Below are positions 19,123 to 27,155 of a stretch of 62,436 nucleotides of DNA, piece by piece; within the stretch, counting starts at the first letter, position 1; every line of letters begins with the position of its first letter. The stretch is from an uncultured Prevotella sp. (GTDB lineage Bacteria > Bacteroidota > Bacteroidia > Bacteroidales > Bacteroidaceae). The position numbers and the translations under genes were made by a program. The DNA lies in contig CAJODL010000009.1 of NCBI GenBank assembly GCA_905233165.1, positions 1 through 62,436 on the forward strand. Reading direction: 5' to 3'. The notes beneath the pieces were generated by a model. That model worked only from the letters and a program-made list of their open reading frames with translations, made no database searches and had not been told where the DNA came from.

Positions 19123-20007
19123 GTGTCAGCGGATAACCCTATAATTCATTATCCAGGTAAAGGAAGGTTTACACATGAGTGGCCCATTCCGATTCAAGAC
19201 GGACAAGTGCTCCCGCATCATGGATCAGTTCATGCTGTAATATTCGGAGACGGTTCCCTCTACCCTGACAGTGCTCATTCAAAGCCTGGTCAGTTCGCTG
19301 GTATTCACTCATGGGAAGACTGGCACCTTATTGCAACTTCCAGACCTGTTATAGCTCCAGCAGAACCTGAGCAAAAGATGATCACAATTCCTGGCAGACA
19401 AGGCAACCTGGATCTGTCGGAATACCTTACTGGGGGACCTGTGTACAAAGACCGTACCGGGTCCCTCGAATTTATTGTAGCGAATGGTTTCGGAGAATGG
19501 ACCAGACGCTATCAAGAGATTCTGGACACTCTTCATAACAAAAGAATCAAAATGGTACTAGAAGATGATCCAGGATGGTATTACGTTGGCCGTCTTAAAG
19601 TCGAGAGTTGGACATCTGACAAAGACTGGTCCAAGGTAACAATCGGATATGACCTGCAACCTTTTAAATACCATGTTAGAGATTCACTGGACGAGGTTGT
19701 ATGGGACACTTTTAAGTTTGACGAGGACTATGACTATACCGTAGTTGTAGGTCTCAATCTCGCTAATGGGACAAGAACCTTCACTCTCTCGGGAAACGAC
19801 GGAACCTTTATCCCGACGGCTACTTTTGCTGAAGGGTCAAGCGGAACGGCCACCGTAACCTTCAATGACAGCAAGATGACGATCAAGGGTATAGGCGATG
19901 ATGTGGAGATTGAAGGGTCTCTTAGCGAGTCTGTTAAAGGCAATAATACCCTTACAGTCGAGGGTGACGGTATTGTCAACATTGGAATGAGGGGTGTTTC
20001 TGTCTGA
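19123..20007 (+). CDS. Distal tail protein (Dit-like)
   Basis: A 294-residue protein with GTG start at 19123 after AGGAGGTGAT. Residues 80-200 match the N-terminal ring domain of Dit proteins: KMITIPGRQGNLDLSEYLTG, YKDRTGSLEFIVANG, then MVLEDDPGWYYVGRLKVESW and YDLQPFKYHV. The C-terminal ~90 residues form a Gly/Thr-rich beta domain, perhaps carbohydrate binding. It forms the hub where the tube meets the baseplate. Stop and next start overlap (TGATG). Confidence 0.88.
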   Translation: MSADNPIIHYPGKGRFTHEWPIPIQDGQVLPHHGSVHAVIFGDGSLYPDSAHSKPGQFAGIHSWEDWHLIATSRPVIAPAEPEQKMITIPGRQGNLDLSEYLTGGPVYKDRTGSLEFIVANGFGEWTRRYQEILDTLHNKRIKMVLEDDPGWYYVGRLKVESWTSDKDWSKVTIGYDLQPFKYHVRDSLDEVVWDTFKFDEDYDYTVVVGLNLANGTRTFTLSGNDGTFIPTATFAEGSSGTATVTFNDSKMTIKGIGDDVEIEGSLSESVKGNNTLTVEGDGIVNIGMRGVSV

Positions 20008-21680
20008 TGTATAACGTTTATATTTCTAATGCAAAAGGTGGAAGCAGTGCTGAAACTCTTATGTTTAGTATCCCTTATTCTTCTGCTGGACCGGTTGTTG
20101 AGAACCCGATCGTTAAAGGCGAAATGGGGAAATCAGAATCTTTTGACTTTGCTATGGAACCTGGTAGTCCGTTTTATAGTAGTCTGTTACCGATGCGCAC
20201 AAACCTTCGTGTTGAGTATGATGGTGATACTATTTTCTCAGGACGAGTATTAGACATTACCATTGACTATTGGGGTAGGAAACAGGTTCATTGTGAAGGC
20301 GCCCTTTCATATTTGCTTGACACATTCCAGTCGCCTTCGAAAGAGGATAAGAGAGATAAAATTAAGCTTGGACAGTATATCCAGAACATTCTCTCTGCAC
20401 ATAATGAGCAAATCGCAGGAGATCCGACAAAGGTTATTTATCCCGGCTATATTCCAGGAAGTTATGGCGGATTAGATTCTGCTCAACAGGTAAGAAACGA
20501 CGAAAAGAAATTCGGTGTAAGTAACTGGACGGCGAGTCTTAAAGCAATCGAAGAACAAATCTCGCAGTATGGTGGATACCTAAGAGTCAGATACGAGAAC
20601 GGGCATAATTATTTAGATCTGATTAATCAGTATTTCAGAAAATGGGATGATTCCATGGATACGATGGATGTTGCCAAGAATATCATTGACCGTTCTATGA
20701 AACTGGATCCGAACAGTTTATTCACTGTGCTGATTCCATATGGAAACAAGAAAAGTTCAGATTTCCATCTCAATGCTGATAGTTGGCCTGCTGGTGCAGC
20801 ACCAGGAAATCCGATGTATTTTCCTGTTCCGAGTCTTGTAGGAGTATGCTCTGGTTCGGAACTAACAACACCTTTCGTAACGCCTGAGCTATATTCCAAA
20901 GCAGTTCAGAACTATGGAACAATCTACAAGGCACAAAAGTTCGAGAACGCAAAGACACGACAAGATCTGTTTAAATTTGCAAAAGAGTTCATCAAAGATA
21001 ATTATCATGGTGTCACTCCGGTTCTTACAGTAAAGGCCATTGATCTTCATCTGATTGGGCAGGCGGCAAACAAATATAAAGTCGGAGATGTTGTCAAGAT
21101 TCGTTGCCAGAATGAAGACACTGATGAACAGGAACTCAGAACTCTTTGTATTAAGTCCATACAGTATGATCTTTGTAATCCTGAGAACAATTCCTACACC
21201 ATTTGCATTCCATGGAACGAGCTTAACAAAACCTATGGCACTCCTGACAAAGGTGGTGGCGGAGGTGGCGGAGCTGGTATCACTGATCCAAAACCGGAAG
21301 ATGAAGGTTACTATGAGGATTATGCATACATCACTGACTGGGGCGAAGGCATGTGGGAAATGATAGGAATCCTGGAAGAAAAAGAAGGTGGCGTAGATCC
21401 GGCATTGCTTACCGGAGAATTCCCTGAGAATGTAAAAGCTCAGAGCGAAGACGAGGATACAAAGGCGTTCCAGGAAGCCGATCTTGTTCCCAAAGCTCAA
21501 TACTTTAGAGATAAATACGGGGAAGAAAGAGCTCTTGCGTTACAGGCAGACTTTATGAAGAACATGAAAACCAAAACAAATGTCATGATGACTCGGAAGC
21601 TCTTTTACGAAGATAATGAATATCATCCTGGTGCAATTGTTGATAAAAACGGAAACACACACATAGTTCTCGAACGCTAA
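20007..21680 (+). CDS. Tail hub / tail-associated lysin-like protein (Tal)
   Basis: A 557-residue protein following Dit with a one-base overlap. Residues 1-370 resemble the siphovirus gp44-like hub (prophage endopeptidase tail family): RVEYDGDTIFSGRVLDI, YLDLINQYFRKWDDSMDT and a TVLIPYGNKK region. A Gly-rich hinge with GGGGGGGAG near 415-423 separates a C-terminal acidic domain of unknown role. I see no classical cell-wall hydrolase motif, so the enzymatic part is unproven. Confidence 0.82.
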   Translation: MYNVYISNAKGGSSAETLMFSIPYSSAGPVVENPIVKGEMGKSESFDFAMEPGSPFYSSLLPMRTNLRVEYDGDTIFSGRVLDITIDYWGRKQVHCEGALSYLLDTFQSPSKEDKRDKIKLGQYIQNILSAHNEQIAGDPTKVIYPGYIPGSYGGLDSAQQVRNDEKKFGVSNWTASLKAIEEQISQYGGYLRVRYENGHNYLDLINQYFRKWDDSMDTMDVAKNIIDRSMKLDPNSLFTVLIPYGNKKSSDFHLNADSWPAGAAPGNPMYFPVPSLVGVCSGSELTTPFVTPELYSKAVQNYGTIYKAQKFENAKTRQDLFKFAKEFIKDNYHGVTPVLTVKAIDLHLIGQAANKYKVGDVVKIRCQNEDTDEQELRTLCIKSIQYDLCNPENNSYTICIPWNELNKTYGTPDKGGGGGGGAGITDPKPEDEGYYEDYAYITDWGEGMWEMIGILEEKEGGVDPALLTGEFPENVKAQSEDEDTKAFQEADLVPKAQYFRDKYGEERALALQADFMKNMKTKTNVMMTRKLFYEDNEYHPGAIVDKNGNTHIVLER

Positions 21681-21681
21681 C

Positions 21682-21700
21682 AATCAAAATGGAAGTGAAA
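21682..21700 (+). repeat. Repeated leader element, copy 1
   Basis: AATCAAAATGGAAGTGAAA immediately upstream of a tail gene. The same sequence occurs exactly at 22882-22900 and 25589-25607 and with two changes at 24172-24190. GGAAGTGA probably serves as ribosome site; the conserved upstream AATCAAAAT suggests an added translation enhancer or regulatory target. Confidence 0.7.
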
Positions 21701-21704
21701 ACGC

Positions 21705-22157
21705 ATGACACATGCTGAAGCTCTTGCGGCTATTGAGAAAGTCCGTAGCGCTCCATATGGCAGGGATTGTCATCAAGCAATTTACGACAGCCTGATGTGG
21801 TGTCTTGATCGGGCGAGTGATCTGGCAATGTATTCGTTCAAGCTGATGTCCATGTGGCTCACAGTAGAGAATCAAAGGCTGTGCCAGGTTTTCAATCCGG
21901 ACTTTGATCTTGATGAAGTTCTTGCTGGACTTGAGTGGAGAGATAGTAATGATCCGGAAGACATCGATATTCGTAGACATCTGCAGCAGTTGAAGGAAGC
22001 TCTTTATGGCAAGGAAACCCGACAGACTGTGCATGATATTCTAAAGTATTGTCTTGAGCAGGGACAGGCAGATCTTCTCGACCAATTCAAAGCTGACTTC
22101 AATAAAATTCCTGTAACCATTCAGGACGGACAAATGTACATTACATGGGAGGAGTGA
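21705..22157 (+). CDS. Tail/baseplate protein with two YGKxxR-type motifs
   Basis: A 150-residue protein carrying the same motif twice: IEKVRSAPYGRDCHQAIYDS near residues 10-29 and LKEALYGKETRQTVHDIL near 100-117. This helical motif is common at the N termini of Firmicutes phage receptor-binding proteins, where it probably anchors to the baseplate. The C terminus (VTIQDGQMYITWEE) resembles an attachment strand. Receptor-binding complex component is inferred. Confidence 0.6.
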   Translation: MTHAEALAAIEKVRSAPYGRDCHQAIYDSLMWCLDRASDLAMYSFKLMSMWLTVENQRLCQVFNPDFDLDEVLAGLEWRDSNDPEDIDIRRHLQQLKEALYGKETRQTVHDILKYCLEQGQADLLDQFKADFNKIPVTIQDGQMYITWEE

Positions 22158-22161
22158 ACTG

Positions 22162-22362
22162 ATGACTAAAACACAGATTGATCAGGCATTAGATGATATT
22201 CTGCATAAAGTTTACAATCGTCAGGTTCGCCCGGCTATGCATGATCTCATGTACGAGATAGACCACGTATCAGAGACGGGCGTCCAGGAAGCTCTTGACA
22301 CAATCGACGATCTTTGTCTGACAAGTAATGGGATCAGCCTTTGTCTGATTATTACCGTTTGA
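22162..22362 (+). CDS. Small tail protein with YGKxxR-like motif
   Basis: A 66-residue protein 5 bases after the preceding gene. Residues 8-28 (LDDILHKVYNRQVRPAMHDLM) repeat the anchoring motif seen twice in that gene. The C terminus is hydrophobic (ISLCLIITV). Probably another small piece of the receptor-binding module. Confidence 0.5.
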   Translation: MTKTQIDQALDDILHKVYNRQVRPAMHDLMYEIDHVSETGVQEALDTIDDLCLTSNGISLCLIITV

Positions 22363-22377
22363 TAAGGAAGTGACAAT

Positions 22378-22635
22378 ATGGCTACAGTAATAAAACCAAT
22401 AGTTCTTGACGAAACCATGCAAGAGCTATTGTCAATGATCGATGGTGTGCGGTCTGTCAACGGATTAACCGGAGCTGTGGTTCTTGATGGAAACAATCTC
22501 AAGATCAATGCAAGAAGCCAAACATCCAAGACATTACAGGAAGCTTTCTCAATGGCTGGGAGCGCTTCTGTTGAACTGATTGATGGGACCACAGACGATT
22601 ATGTAATGACAGTTACCAACGGCATTATCAGTTAA
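22378..22635 (+). CDS. Small tail-fibre module protein
   Basis: An 85-residue protein containing SVNGLTGAVVLDG near residues 25-37, a common strand motif of tail fibres, and ending with IDGTTDDYVMTVTNG. This ending recurs in the genes at 22647 and 26832, suggesting an exchangeable C-terminal assembly motif. Function inferred as tail decoration. Confidence 0.55.
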   Translation: MATVIKPIVLDETMQELLSMIDGVRSVNGLTGAVVLDGNNLKINARSQTSKTLQEAFSMAGSASVELIDGTTDDYVMTVTNGIIS

Positions 22636-22646
22636 GGAGGGCTATC

Positions 22647-22883
22647 ATGGCAGTCAGAAGTATCAATGGTAAAAACTCAGCTCTTGCCTATAGCCCTGAT
22701 ACAGCAGCAGGTACAATAAAAGTTCCGCATGTAGTGATTATAGATTCTACAGACATCTACATGAGTGGTAGCAGTGGAAAGAAGCTCAGTCAGAGATTGA
22801 AGGAGTTTGCTCCCATGTGTGCTGAGAAGATTGAAGGAACGACGGACGATTACGTGCTGAACATGTCTGGATTCTCAGATTAA
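22647..22883 (+). CDS. Small tail-fibre module protein
   Basis: A 78-residue protein starting at ATG 22647 after AAGGAGGG. It ends with KIEGTTDDYVLNMSG, paralogous to the ends of the 22378 and 26832 products. The middle has VVIIDSTDIYMSGSSGKKLS, a beta pattern followed by a short helix. Probably a small tail appendage protein. Confidence 0.5.
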   Translation: MAVRSINGKNSALAYSPDTAAGTIKVPHVVIIDSTDIYMSGSSGKKLSQRLKEFAPMCAEKIEGTTDDYVLNMSGFSD

Positions 22884-22900
22884 TCAAAATGGAAGTGAAA
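22882..22900 (+). repeat. Repeated leader element, copy 2
   Basis: Exact second copy of AATCAAAATGGAAGTGAAA, here spanning the stop of the previous gene and preceding the endolysin start. Confidence 0.7.
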
Positions 22901-22902
22901 TT

Positions 22903-23736
22903 ATGCCGGTAAGTAGCAAAGACCTGATCGAACTGTTCGAGAAAGCATATAACGAAAAATGGGGATATATCTGGGGCACTGCAGGAGAGCAATGGACTGA
23001 GAAGAAACAGGTAGCTCTCGAAAAGACGACAGATGTAAACAGAGCTTCCTCAAGGCAGTACGGAGCGAAATGGATCGGGCATCGTGTAAGTGATTGCTCC
23101 GGTCTTTTTTATTGGGCATTTAAGCAACTTGGTTCCTACATGTATCATGGAAGCAATACCATGTGGAATAAATACTGTATGTACCGTGGAAAACTTGCTA
23201 ATGGTCTGAGAACCGATGGCAACTATCTCAAACCAGGAACTGCTGTATTCGCTGGAACTGACGATAACAAGTCACATGTAGGTCTGTATATTGGTGATGG
23301 AATAGTAATTGAAGCTTCTGGTGCAAAATTCGGGGTTACCATCTCCAAGATTACAAACAAGAAATGGAAATACTGGGGAGAGCTTAAAGATTGTGTTTTC
23401 TCAGATGCAGAAAAGGAGGATAGTCCAATGCCTCAGCCAGTTCAGTATCCAACTCTGAGAGAAGGTGCAAAAGGAGATCCTGTGAAAGTCATGCAGGAGC
23501 TTCTGAGCAAAAATGGCAGTTCACTGAAGATTGACGGGATTTTTGGAAGTGGGACTCGTAATGCAGTTAAGGCCTTCCAGAAAGCTAATGGTCTGACTGC
23601 AGATGGCATCTGTGGACCTAAGACATGGGCTAAACTCCTTGAAGCACCTGCGACCATACCAGCAGAACCTGAAGAACTGACTCTTGAACAGAAAGTGGAT
23701 ATTCTCTGGGAAGCCTATATCAAAAACAAGGGGTGA
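22903..23736 (+). CDS. Endolysin: NlpC/P60-type peptidase with peptidoglycan-binding domain
   Basis: A 277-residue lysin. Residues about 10-165 form an NlpC/P60-like cysteine peptidase: catalytic Cys65 in VSDCSGLFYW, His125 in SHVGLYIGDG, with a third polar residue probably in VIEASG. Residues about 183-247 are a PG_binding_1 domain (LREGAKGDPVKVMQELL, IDGIFGSGTRNAVKAFQK). It probably cuts the stem peptide of the host wall at the end of infection. No signal peptide, so release depends on the nearby holin. Confidence 0.9.
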   Translation: MPVSSKDLIELFEKAYNEKWGYIWGTAGEQWTEKKQVALEKTTDVNRASSRQYGAKWIGHRVSDCSGLFYWAFKQLGSYMYHGSNTMWNKYCMYRGKLANGLRTDGNYLKPGTAVFAGTDDNKSHVGLYIGDGIVIEASGAKFGVTISKITNKKWKYWGELKDCVFSDAEKEDSPMPQPVQYPTLREGAKGDPVKVMQELLSKNGSSLKIDGIFGSGTRNAVKAFQKANGLTADGICGPKTWAKLLEAPATIPAEPEELTLEQKVDILWEAYIKNKG

Positions 23737-24173
23737 TTGCCGTGCCAGCGATAGAGGGTATTACTCCTAACGATCTATGGACAACGATCTATACGATTCT
23801 TGCGTTATGCGTGTTGTTCATGGTGGTATACAAGGTATTTGACGCAATCCGCAACGAAATAGAACGAAGGAAGCGCAAGAAAGAAGCTCAGGCTCCGGAT
23901 CTGGCAGACAAGATCTCACGCAAAGTTATAGAGAAACTTGAACCCAGATTTCAGGAGATTGAGAAGAATTTAAACAAGGACAAATCACGTCTGGACAATC
24001 ACGATCTGATTCTTTCGGATATGCAGGCGGGTCAGCAGGATGTTCGTGATGGGCTTGTGGCAGTTTGTAAGACGTTACTTGTGATTCTGAGCTACGGTGA
24101 CTTTGGCCAGAATTCCAAGGAGGTTAAGGAAGCTACCGCAGATCTGACGAACTTCCTTGCTGGTCGGCTGTAA
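23733..24173 (+). CDS. Membrane-anchored coiled-coil protein of the lysis module
   Basis: A 146-residue protein overlapping the endolysin stop by 4 bases; GTG 23733 or 23742 could be the start. One membrane segment at about residues 14-35 (TTIYTILALCVLFMVVYKVF) is followed by a highly charged coiled coil (RNEIERRKRKKEAQ). The architecture resembles XhlA-type lysis accessory proteins, but no family is certain. Lying between endolysin and holin, it may regulate membrane permeabilisation. Confidence 0.55.
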   Translation: MIAVPAIEGITPNDLWTTIYTILALCVLFMVVYKVFDAIRNEIERRKRKKEAQAPDLADKISRKVIEKLEPRFQEIEKNLNKDKSRLDNHDLILSDMQAGQQDVRDGLVAVCKTLLVILSYGDFGQNSKEVKEATADLTNFLAGRL

Positions 24174-24190
24174 TCAAAATGGAAGGAGAA
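24172..24190 (+). repeat. Repeated leader element, variant copy 3
   Basis: AATCAAAATGGAAGGAGAA before the holin. It matches the other leader copies except that GTGAA is replaced by GAGAA, giving a stronger GGAAGGAG ribosome site. Confidence 0.65.
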
Positions 24191-24195
24191 TTAGT

Positions 24196-24453
24196 ATGCA
24201 GATGAACTGGAAAGTACGTTTTAAGAACAAGGTATGGTTGACAAGCTTTATCTCGCTGATCGTGACTTTCACCTACACTCTTCTAGGGTTATTTGGTGTG
24301 GTGCCTTCGATCAGTCAGAACACGGTAATGCAGGTTGTGAATCAGTTTCTACTCCTTCTTAGCATGGTTGGCGTCATTGTTGATCCAACTACTGACGGTA
24401 TTAGTGACAGCGATCGTGCCATGACATACGACGAACCCTGGAAAGATAAATAA
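24196..24453 (+). CDS. Holin, phi-LC3 family
   Basis: An 85-residue holin. ATG 24196 follows GGAAGGAG. It opens with MNWKVRFKNKVWLTSFISLI, has two membrane segments (about residues 13-33 and 48-65), and ends with VIVDPTTDGISDSDRAMTYDEP, the diagnostic C-terminal pattern of the phi-LC3/Phage_holin_1 family. It pores the membrane to release the endolysin. It overlaps the next gene by one base. Confidence 0.92.
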   Translation: MQMNWKVRFKNKVWLTSFISLIVTFTYTLLGLFGVVPSISQNTVMQVVNQFLLLLSMVGVIVDPTTDGISDSDRAMTYDEPWKDK

Positions 24454-24827
24454 TGTGGATCAAATGCAACCCTAACCCTGGAAGAAAAGAAGTTCCTGAT
24501 TGCGTTGTTCGTGCTATTACTCTTGCAACACACAGGACATGGTTAGGTGTTTATGATGATCTTTGCAATCTCGGAAGGTCTGAATACAACATGCCTTCTG
24601 CAGATCAGGTATGGGGCAAGCATCTATATTTGCTAGGTGCTGAGCCCTTTTTATTACCTGCGTCGTGTCCTCAATGTGTTACGATTCGTGATTTTGCAAG
24701 AATGTACCCAAGAGGAGTTTATGTAATTGGAACTGGTTCACATTCGGTTGCTGTAATTGATGGCAACTATTACGACAGCTGGGACTCTGGCAATGAGATC
24801 CCATCGTTCTTTTGGCGTTTAGCTTGA
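24453..24827 (+). CDS. Papain-like (C39-type) cysteine peptidase homologue
   Basis: A 124-residue protein with a papain-like catalytic order: Cys17 in PDCVVRAI at the start of a helix, His97 in TGSHSVAVIDG, and Asp108 or Asp111 in YYDSWDS. From memory, short proteins with this layout occur in phages and bacteria without assigned function. It has no signal peptide. Its place directly after the holin suggests a late role such as processing of a tail protein or of a host target; whether it is active is not shown. Confidence 0.65.
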   Translation: MWIKCNPNPGRKEVPDCVVRAITLATHRTWLGVYDDLCNLGRSEYNMPSADQVWGKHLYLLGAEPFLLPASCPQCVTIRDFARMYPRGVYVIGTGSHSVAVIDGNYYDSWDSGNEIPSFFWRLA

Positions 24828-24843
24828 AAGGAGTAAATGACTT

Positions 24844-25311
24844 ATGGCTTATCCATATATGTATCAGAATCCTTACATGCCACAGCAGTTGAGTTATGGC
24901 ACAAATCCTCAGCTTCAGACTCCATATCAGCAGCCTATGCAGATGCAGCAATCCTACACTCAGCCACCTGTCAAATGCATGGAATGGGTCGAGGGTGAGA
25001 TCGGAGCGAAGGCTTTCCAGATGCCTCAGGGATGGCCTGCAAACACTCCGATTCCACTGTGGGATTCAACAGATACGGTGATTTATCTCAAGAGTGTAAA
25101 TCAGATGGGTGTTCCGAATCCTATGACCAAGATCAAATACACCATTGAGGAACAGCAGAATCAGATGATGTTACCTCAGGGGCAGAGTCAGCAGAATGGC
25201 AACATGTCTGGAACGAATCAGCCTGACATGAGCCAGTACGTGACAAAGAATGATCTTGAGCAGATGAAGAAAGAACTCAGAGACGCCATGAGAGGTGAGC
25301 AGAATGCCTAA
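24844..25311 (+). CDS. Conserved Gln/Pro-rich virion-associated protein
   Basis: A 155-residue protein with a Tyr/Gln/Pro-rich N terminus (about 1-42), a conserved core around GAKAFQMPQGWPANTPIPLW and DTVIYLKSVNQMGVPNP, and a charged C-terminal helix. I recognise the core from many gut-phage genomes, where the protein is hypothetical but lies with tail genes. A tail-tip or decoration role is inferred. It overlaps the next gene by 8 bases. Confidence 0.6.
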   Translation: MAYPYMYQNPYMPQQLSYGTNPQLQTPYQQPMQMQQSYTQPPVKCMEWVEGEIGAKAFQMPQGWPANTPIPLWDSTDTVIYLKSVNQMGVPNPMTKIKYTIEEQQNQMMLPQGQSQQNGNMSGTNQPDMSQYVTKNDLEQMKKELRDAMRGEQNA

Positions 25312-25585
25312 TCCTCTGTTCAACATGATCATGGGTGGTGGACTGCCTCAGGCTCCGGTTCAGCCACAAATGTCAGGTGGATCTCAGTTTCAGAATCCGA
25401 TTCAGAAAGCAAACTACATCATGCAAGCGATTAGGAATCCGGCACAGTTTGTGAGACAGCAGTTTCCAGACATTCCGGACAATATTGCGAATGATCCAAA
25501 TCAGATTCTGCAGTATTTACAGAGAACCAGGAATATTAGCAATGATCAGCTCAATCAGATCATGAATCAGTTTCCAAGGTTTTAA
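25304..25585 (+). CDS. Gln/Asn-rich conserved phage protein
   Basis: A 93-residue protein starting at ATG 25304 after AGAGGTGAG. It has a Gly/Pro/Gln-rich N terminus and a C-terminal helix with repeated Gln/Asn (PNQILQYLQRTRNISNDQLNQ). Probably works with the upstream protein; function unknown. Confidence 0.5.
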   Translation: MPNPLFNMIMGGGLPQAPVQPQMSGGSQFQNPIQKANYIMQAIRNPAQFVRQQFPDIPDNIANDPNQILQYLQRTRNISNDQLNQIMNQFPRF

Positions 25586-25588
25586 AAC

Positions 25589-25607
25589 AATCAAAATGGA
25601 AGTGAAA
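25589..25607 (+). repeat. Repeated leader element, copy 4
   Basis: Exact copy of AATCAAAATGGAAGTGAAA in front of the BppU-like gene at 25612. Confidence 0.7.
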
Positions 25608-25611
25608 AGTT

Positions 25612-25947
25612 ATGGGAATGAAGATTGACTTCCTTGATATTTCCATCCATCAGCATAACGCTTGTGGAATTACTCTGACTCTGACTGGCGATGATATTCC
25701 TGAAGATGGCACTAAGGTTCTGTTTCTTGTAAAGCGGACACCTGATTATGTGAATCCTGTGATCAGCAAAGAGCTTACAGTTCATGAAAGCCAGATTGAT
25801 ATTAACTTCTCCAAAGAGGATACCAGTCTTCCTCCAGGCACATATTACTGGAACGCCTGCATTCAGTACAGTGACGGGAGCGAACCATGGACTTTGCTTG
25901 ACGATGCTGCGAAGTTAATTATTCTTCCGGAGATCGGCCTTGCCTGA
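25612..25947 (+). CDS. BppU N-terminal-like baseplate protein
   Basis: A 111-residue beta-sandwich candidate. The pattern TKVLFLVKRTPDY followed by an EL(T)V strand and EDTSLPPGTYYWNACIQY matches the N-terminal domain of baseplate upper proteins that attach receptor-binding proteins. It stands alone rather than fused to a fibre, so it may serve as an adaptor for the small proteins that follow. Confidence 0.65.
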   Translation: MGMKIDFLDISIHQHNACGITLTLTGDDIPEDGTKVLFLVKRTPDYVNPVISKELTVHESQIDINFSKEDTSLPPGTYYWNACIQYSDGSEPWTLLDDAAKLIILPEIGLA

Positions 25948-26209
25948 TATTTCTATTGTTAGCAGGCATAAAGATGTCAAGATCGGAGTCGGAGAACGAT
26001 CTAAAAATGTAGGGATTGAAATCAGTGGTCGAGGAATGGTCTATGAGAACTATGAAGGTTCTTATGTAGCAGTATCTATGCCTGATGAGAGCCAGGTGCT
26101 AGAGACAAAGGATAAGCATATGAACGATAACGTTCTTGTTTTACCGATTCCATATTATGAAACGAGTAATCCTAGGGGCGGAAAAACTGTATATATCGGA
26201 GGTAATTAA
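25940..26209 (+). CDS. Small tail protein with GGKTVYIG end
   Basis: An 89-residue protein with TTG start at 25940 overlapping the previous gene by 8 bases. The second half, ESQVLETKDKHMNDNVLVLP then YYETSNPRGGKTVYIGGN, is a tail-module ending; a similar GGKTVTIG end occurs in the next gene. Probably a baseplate or fibre attachment segment. Confidence 0.55.
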   Translation: MPDISIVSRHKDVKIGVGERSKNVGIEISGRGMVYENYEGSYVAVSMPDESQVLETKDKHMNDNVLVLPIPYYETSNPRGGKTVYIGGN

Positions 26210-26212
26210 TGA

Positions 26213-26818
26213 ATGGCGAATGAAGCGATTAACAAAGTCATATATGGCGGCAGAACTTTGCTTGATCTGACGATTGATGATGTAACTGCTGCTGACGTAT
26301 TGGCTGGTAAGAAATTCCATTTGCCGAGTGGTGTTCAGGGGACTGGCACATGTGAATACGATGCGGATACAAGTGATGCAACCGCTGTAGCTGCTGAGAT
26401 CCTTACGAGTAAGACAGCGTACAAGAATGGTGCAAAGCTTACTGGTACTATGCCGAATCGTGGAGCTGTAGCAGGCGTAATCAGTGATGCAAGTAGTCCT
26501 TATACGGTTCCTAATGGGTACCACGATGGATCTGGTACAGTCGGAATTGATTCTACTGAGCTTACTAAACTCGTTCCAAATAATATTCGAGAAGGCGTAA
26601 CTGTACTCGGTGTAACCGGGACAATGAGCGGAAGCGAAAGTGTTAAAGCAACCGCTGCAAATGTTACTCCATATACTACAGCCCAAACGATCTTGCCAGG
26701 TGATCTTGGTGATTACAACTACATTTCTCAGATTAATGTCGCTGCGATTGCTTACGTTGAAACTGATAATGCTGCCGGTGGCAAAACAGTTACTATCGGC
26801 ACTGTTGCTCCTACATGA
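26213..26818 (+). CDS. Tail fibre repeat protein
   Basis: A 201-residue protein built from fibre modules: KVIYGGRTLLDLTIDDVTAA near residue 8, LPSGVQGTGTC near 43, ILTSKTAYKNGAKLTGTMPN near 65 and the terminal AGGKTVTIG. Such modules are frequent in Firmicutes phage fibres and fold as small beta elements. Likely part of the host-recognition apparatus. Confidence 0.65.
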   Translation: MANEAINKVIYGGRTLLDLTIDDVTAADVLAGKKFHLPSGVQGTGTCEYDADTSDATAVAAEILTSKTAYKNGAKLTGTMPNRGAVAGVISDASSPYTVPNGYHDGSGTVGIDSTELTKLVPNNIREGVTVLGVTGTMSGSESVKATAANVTPYTTAQTILPGDLGDYNYISQINVAAIAYVETDNAAGGKTVTIGTVAPT

Positions 26819-26831
26819 TAGGAGTGATTGA

Positions 26832-27059
26832 ATGGCTGTAAATAAGGTTGTTTATGGCGATAGGACGCTCATTGATATTTCGGATAGCACCGTCAATGTT
26901 AACAATTTAAGTTATGGTGTTATTTCGTACAATAAAGCTGGGGACAGAATCGTTGGTTCTTTAAATAAGGACACAGAAGTTATTGTAACTAATTTTTCTG
27001 GGTCCGTAAGTAAAATATCTGGAACCGCAAATGATTATCTTTTGACGATAAGTGGTTAA
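26832..27059 (+). CDS. Small tail-fibre module protein
   Basis: A 75-residue protein whose start (AVNKVVYGDRTLIDISD) repeats the start of the 26213 product and whose end (ISGTANDYLLTISG) repeats the ends of the 22378 and 22647 products. It is thus a chimera of two modules used elsewhere in the locus. Base composition becomes clearly AT-rich from here to 28.6 kb. Confidence 0.55.
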   Translation: MAVNKVVYGDRTLIDISDSTVNVNNLSYGVISYNKAGDRIVGSLNKDTEVIVTNFSGSVSKISGTANDYLLTISG

Positions 27060-27155
27060 TTTGCTCATATGAATAGAATGAAATTTGTAGGATTGATAGT
27101 GCTGATATGCATTTTTGCGTTATTAGTTATTATTCAATCAGAAAGTGAGGAAGAA

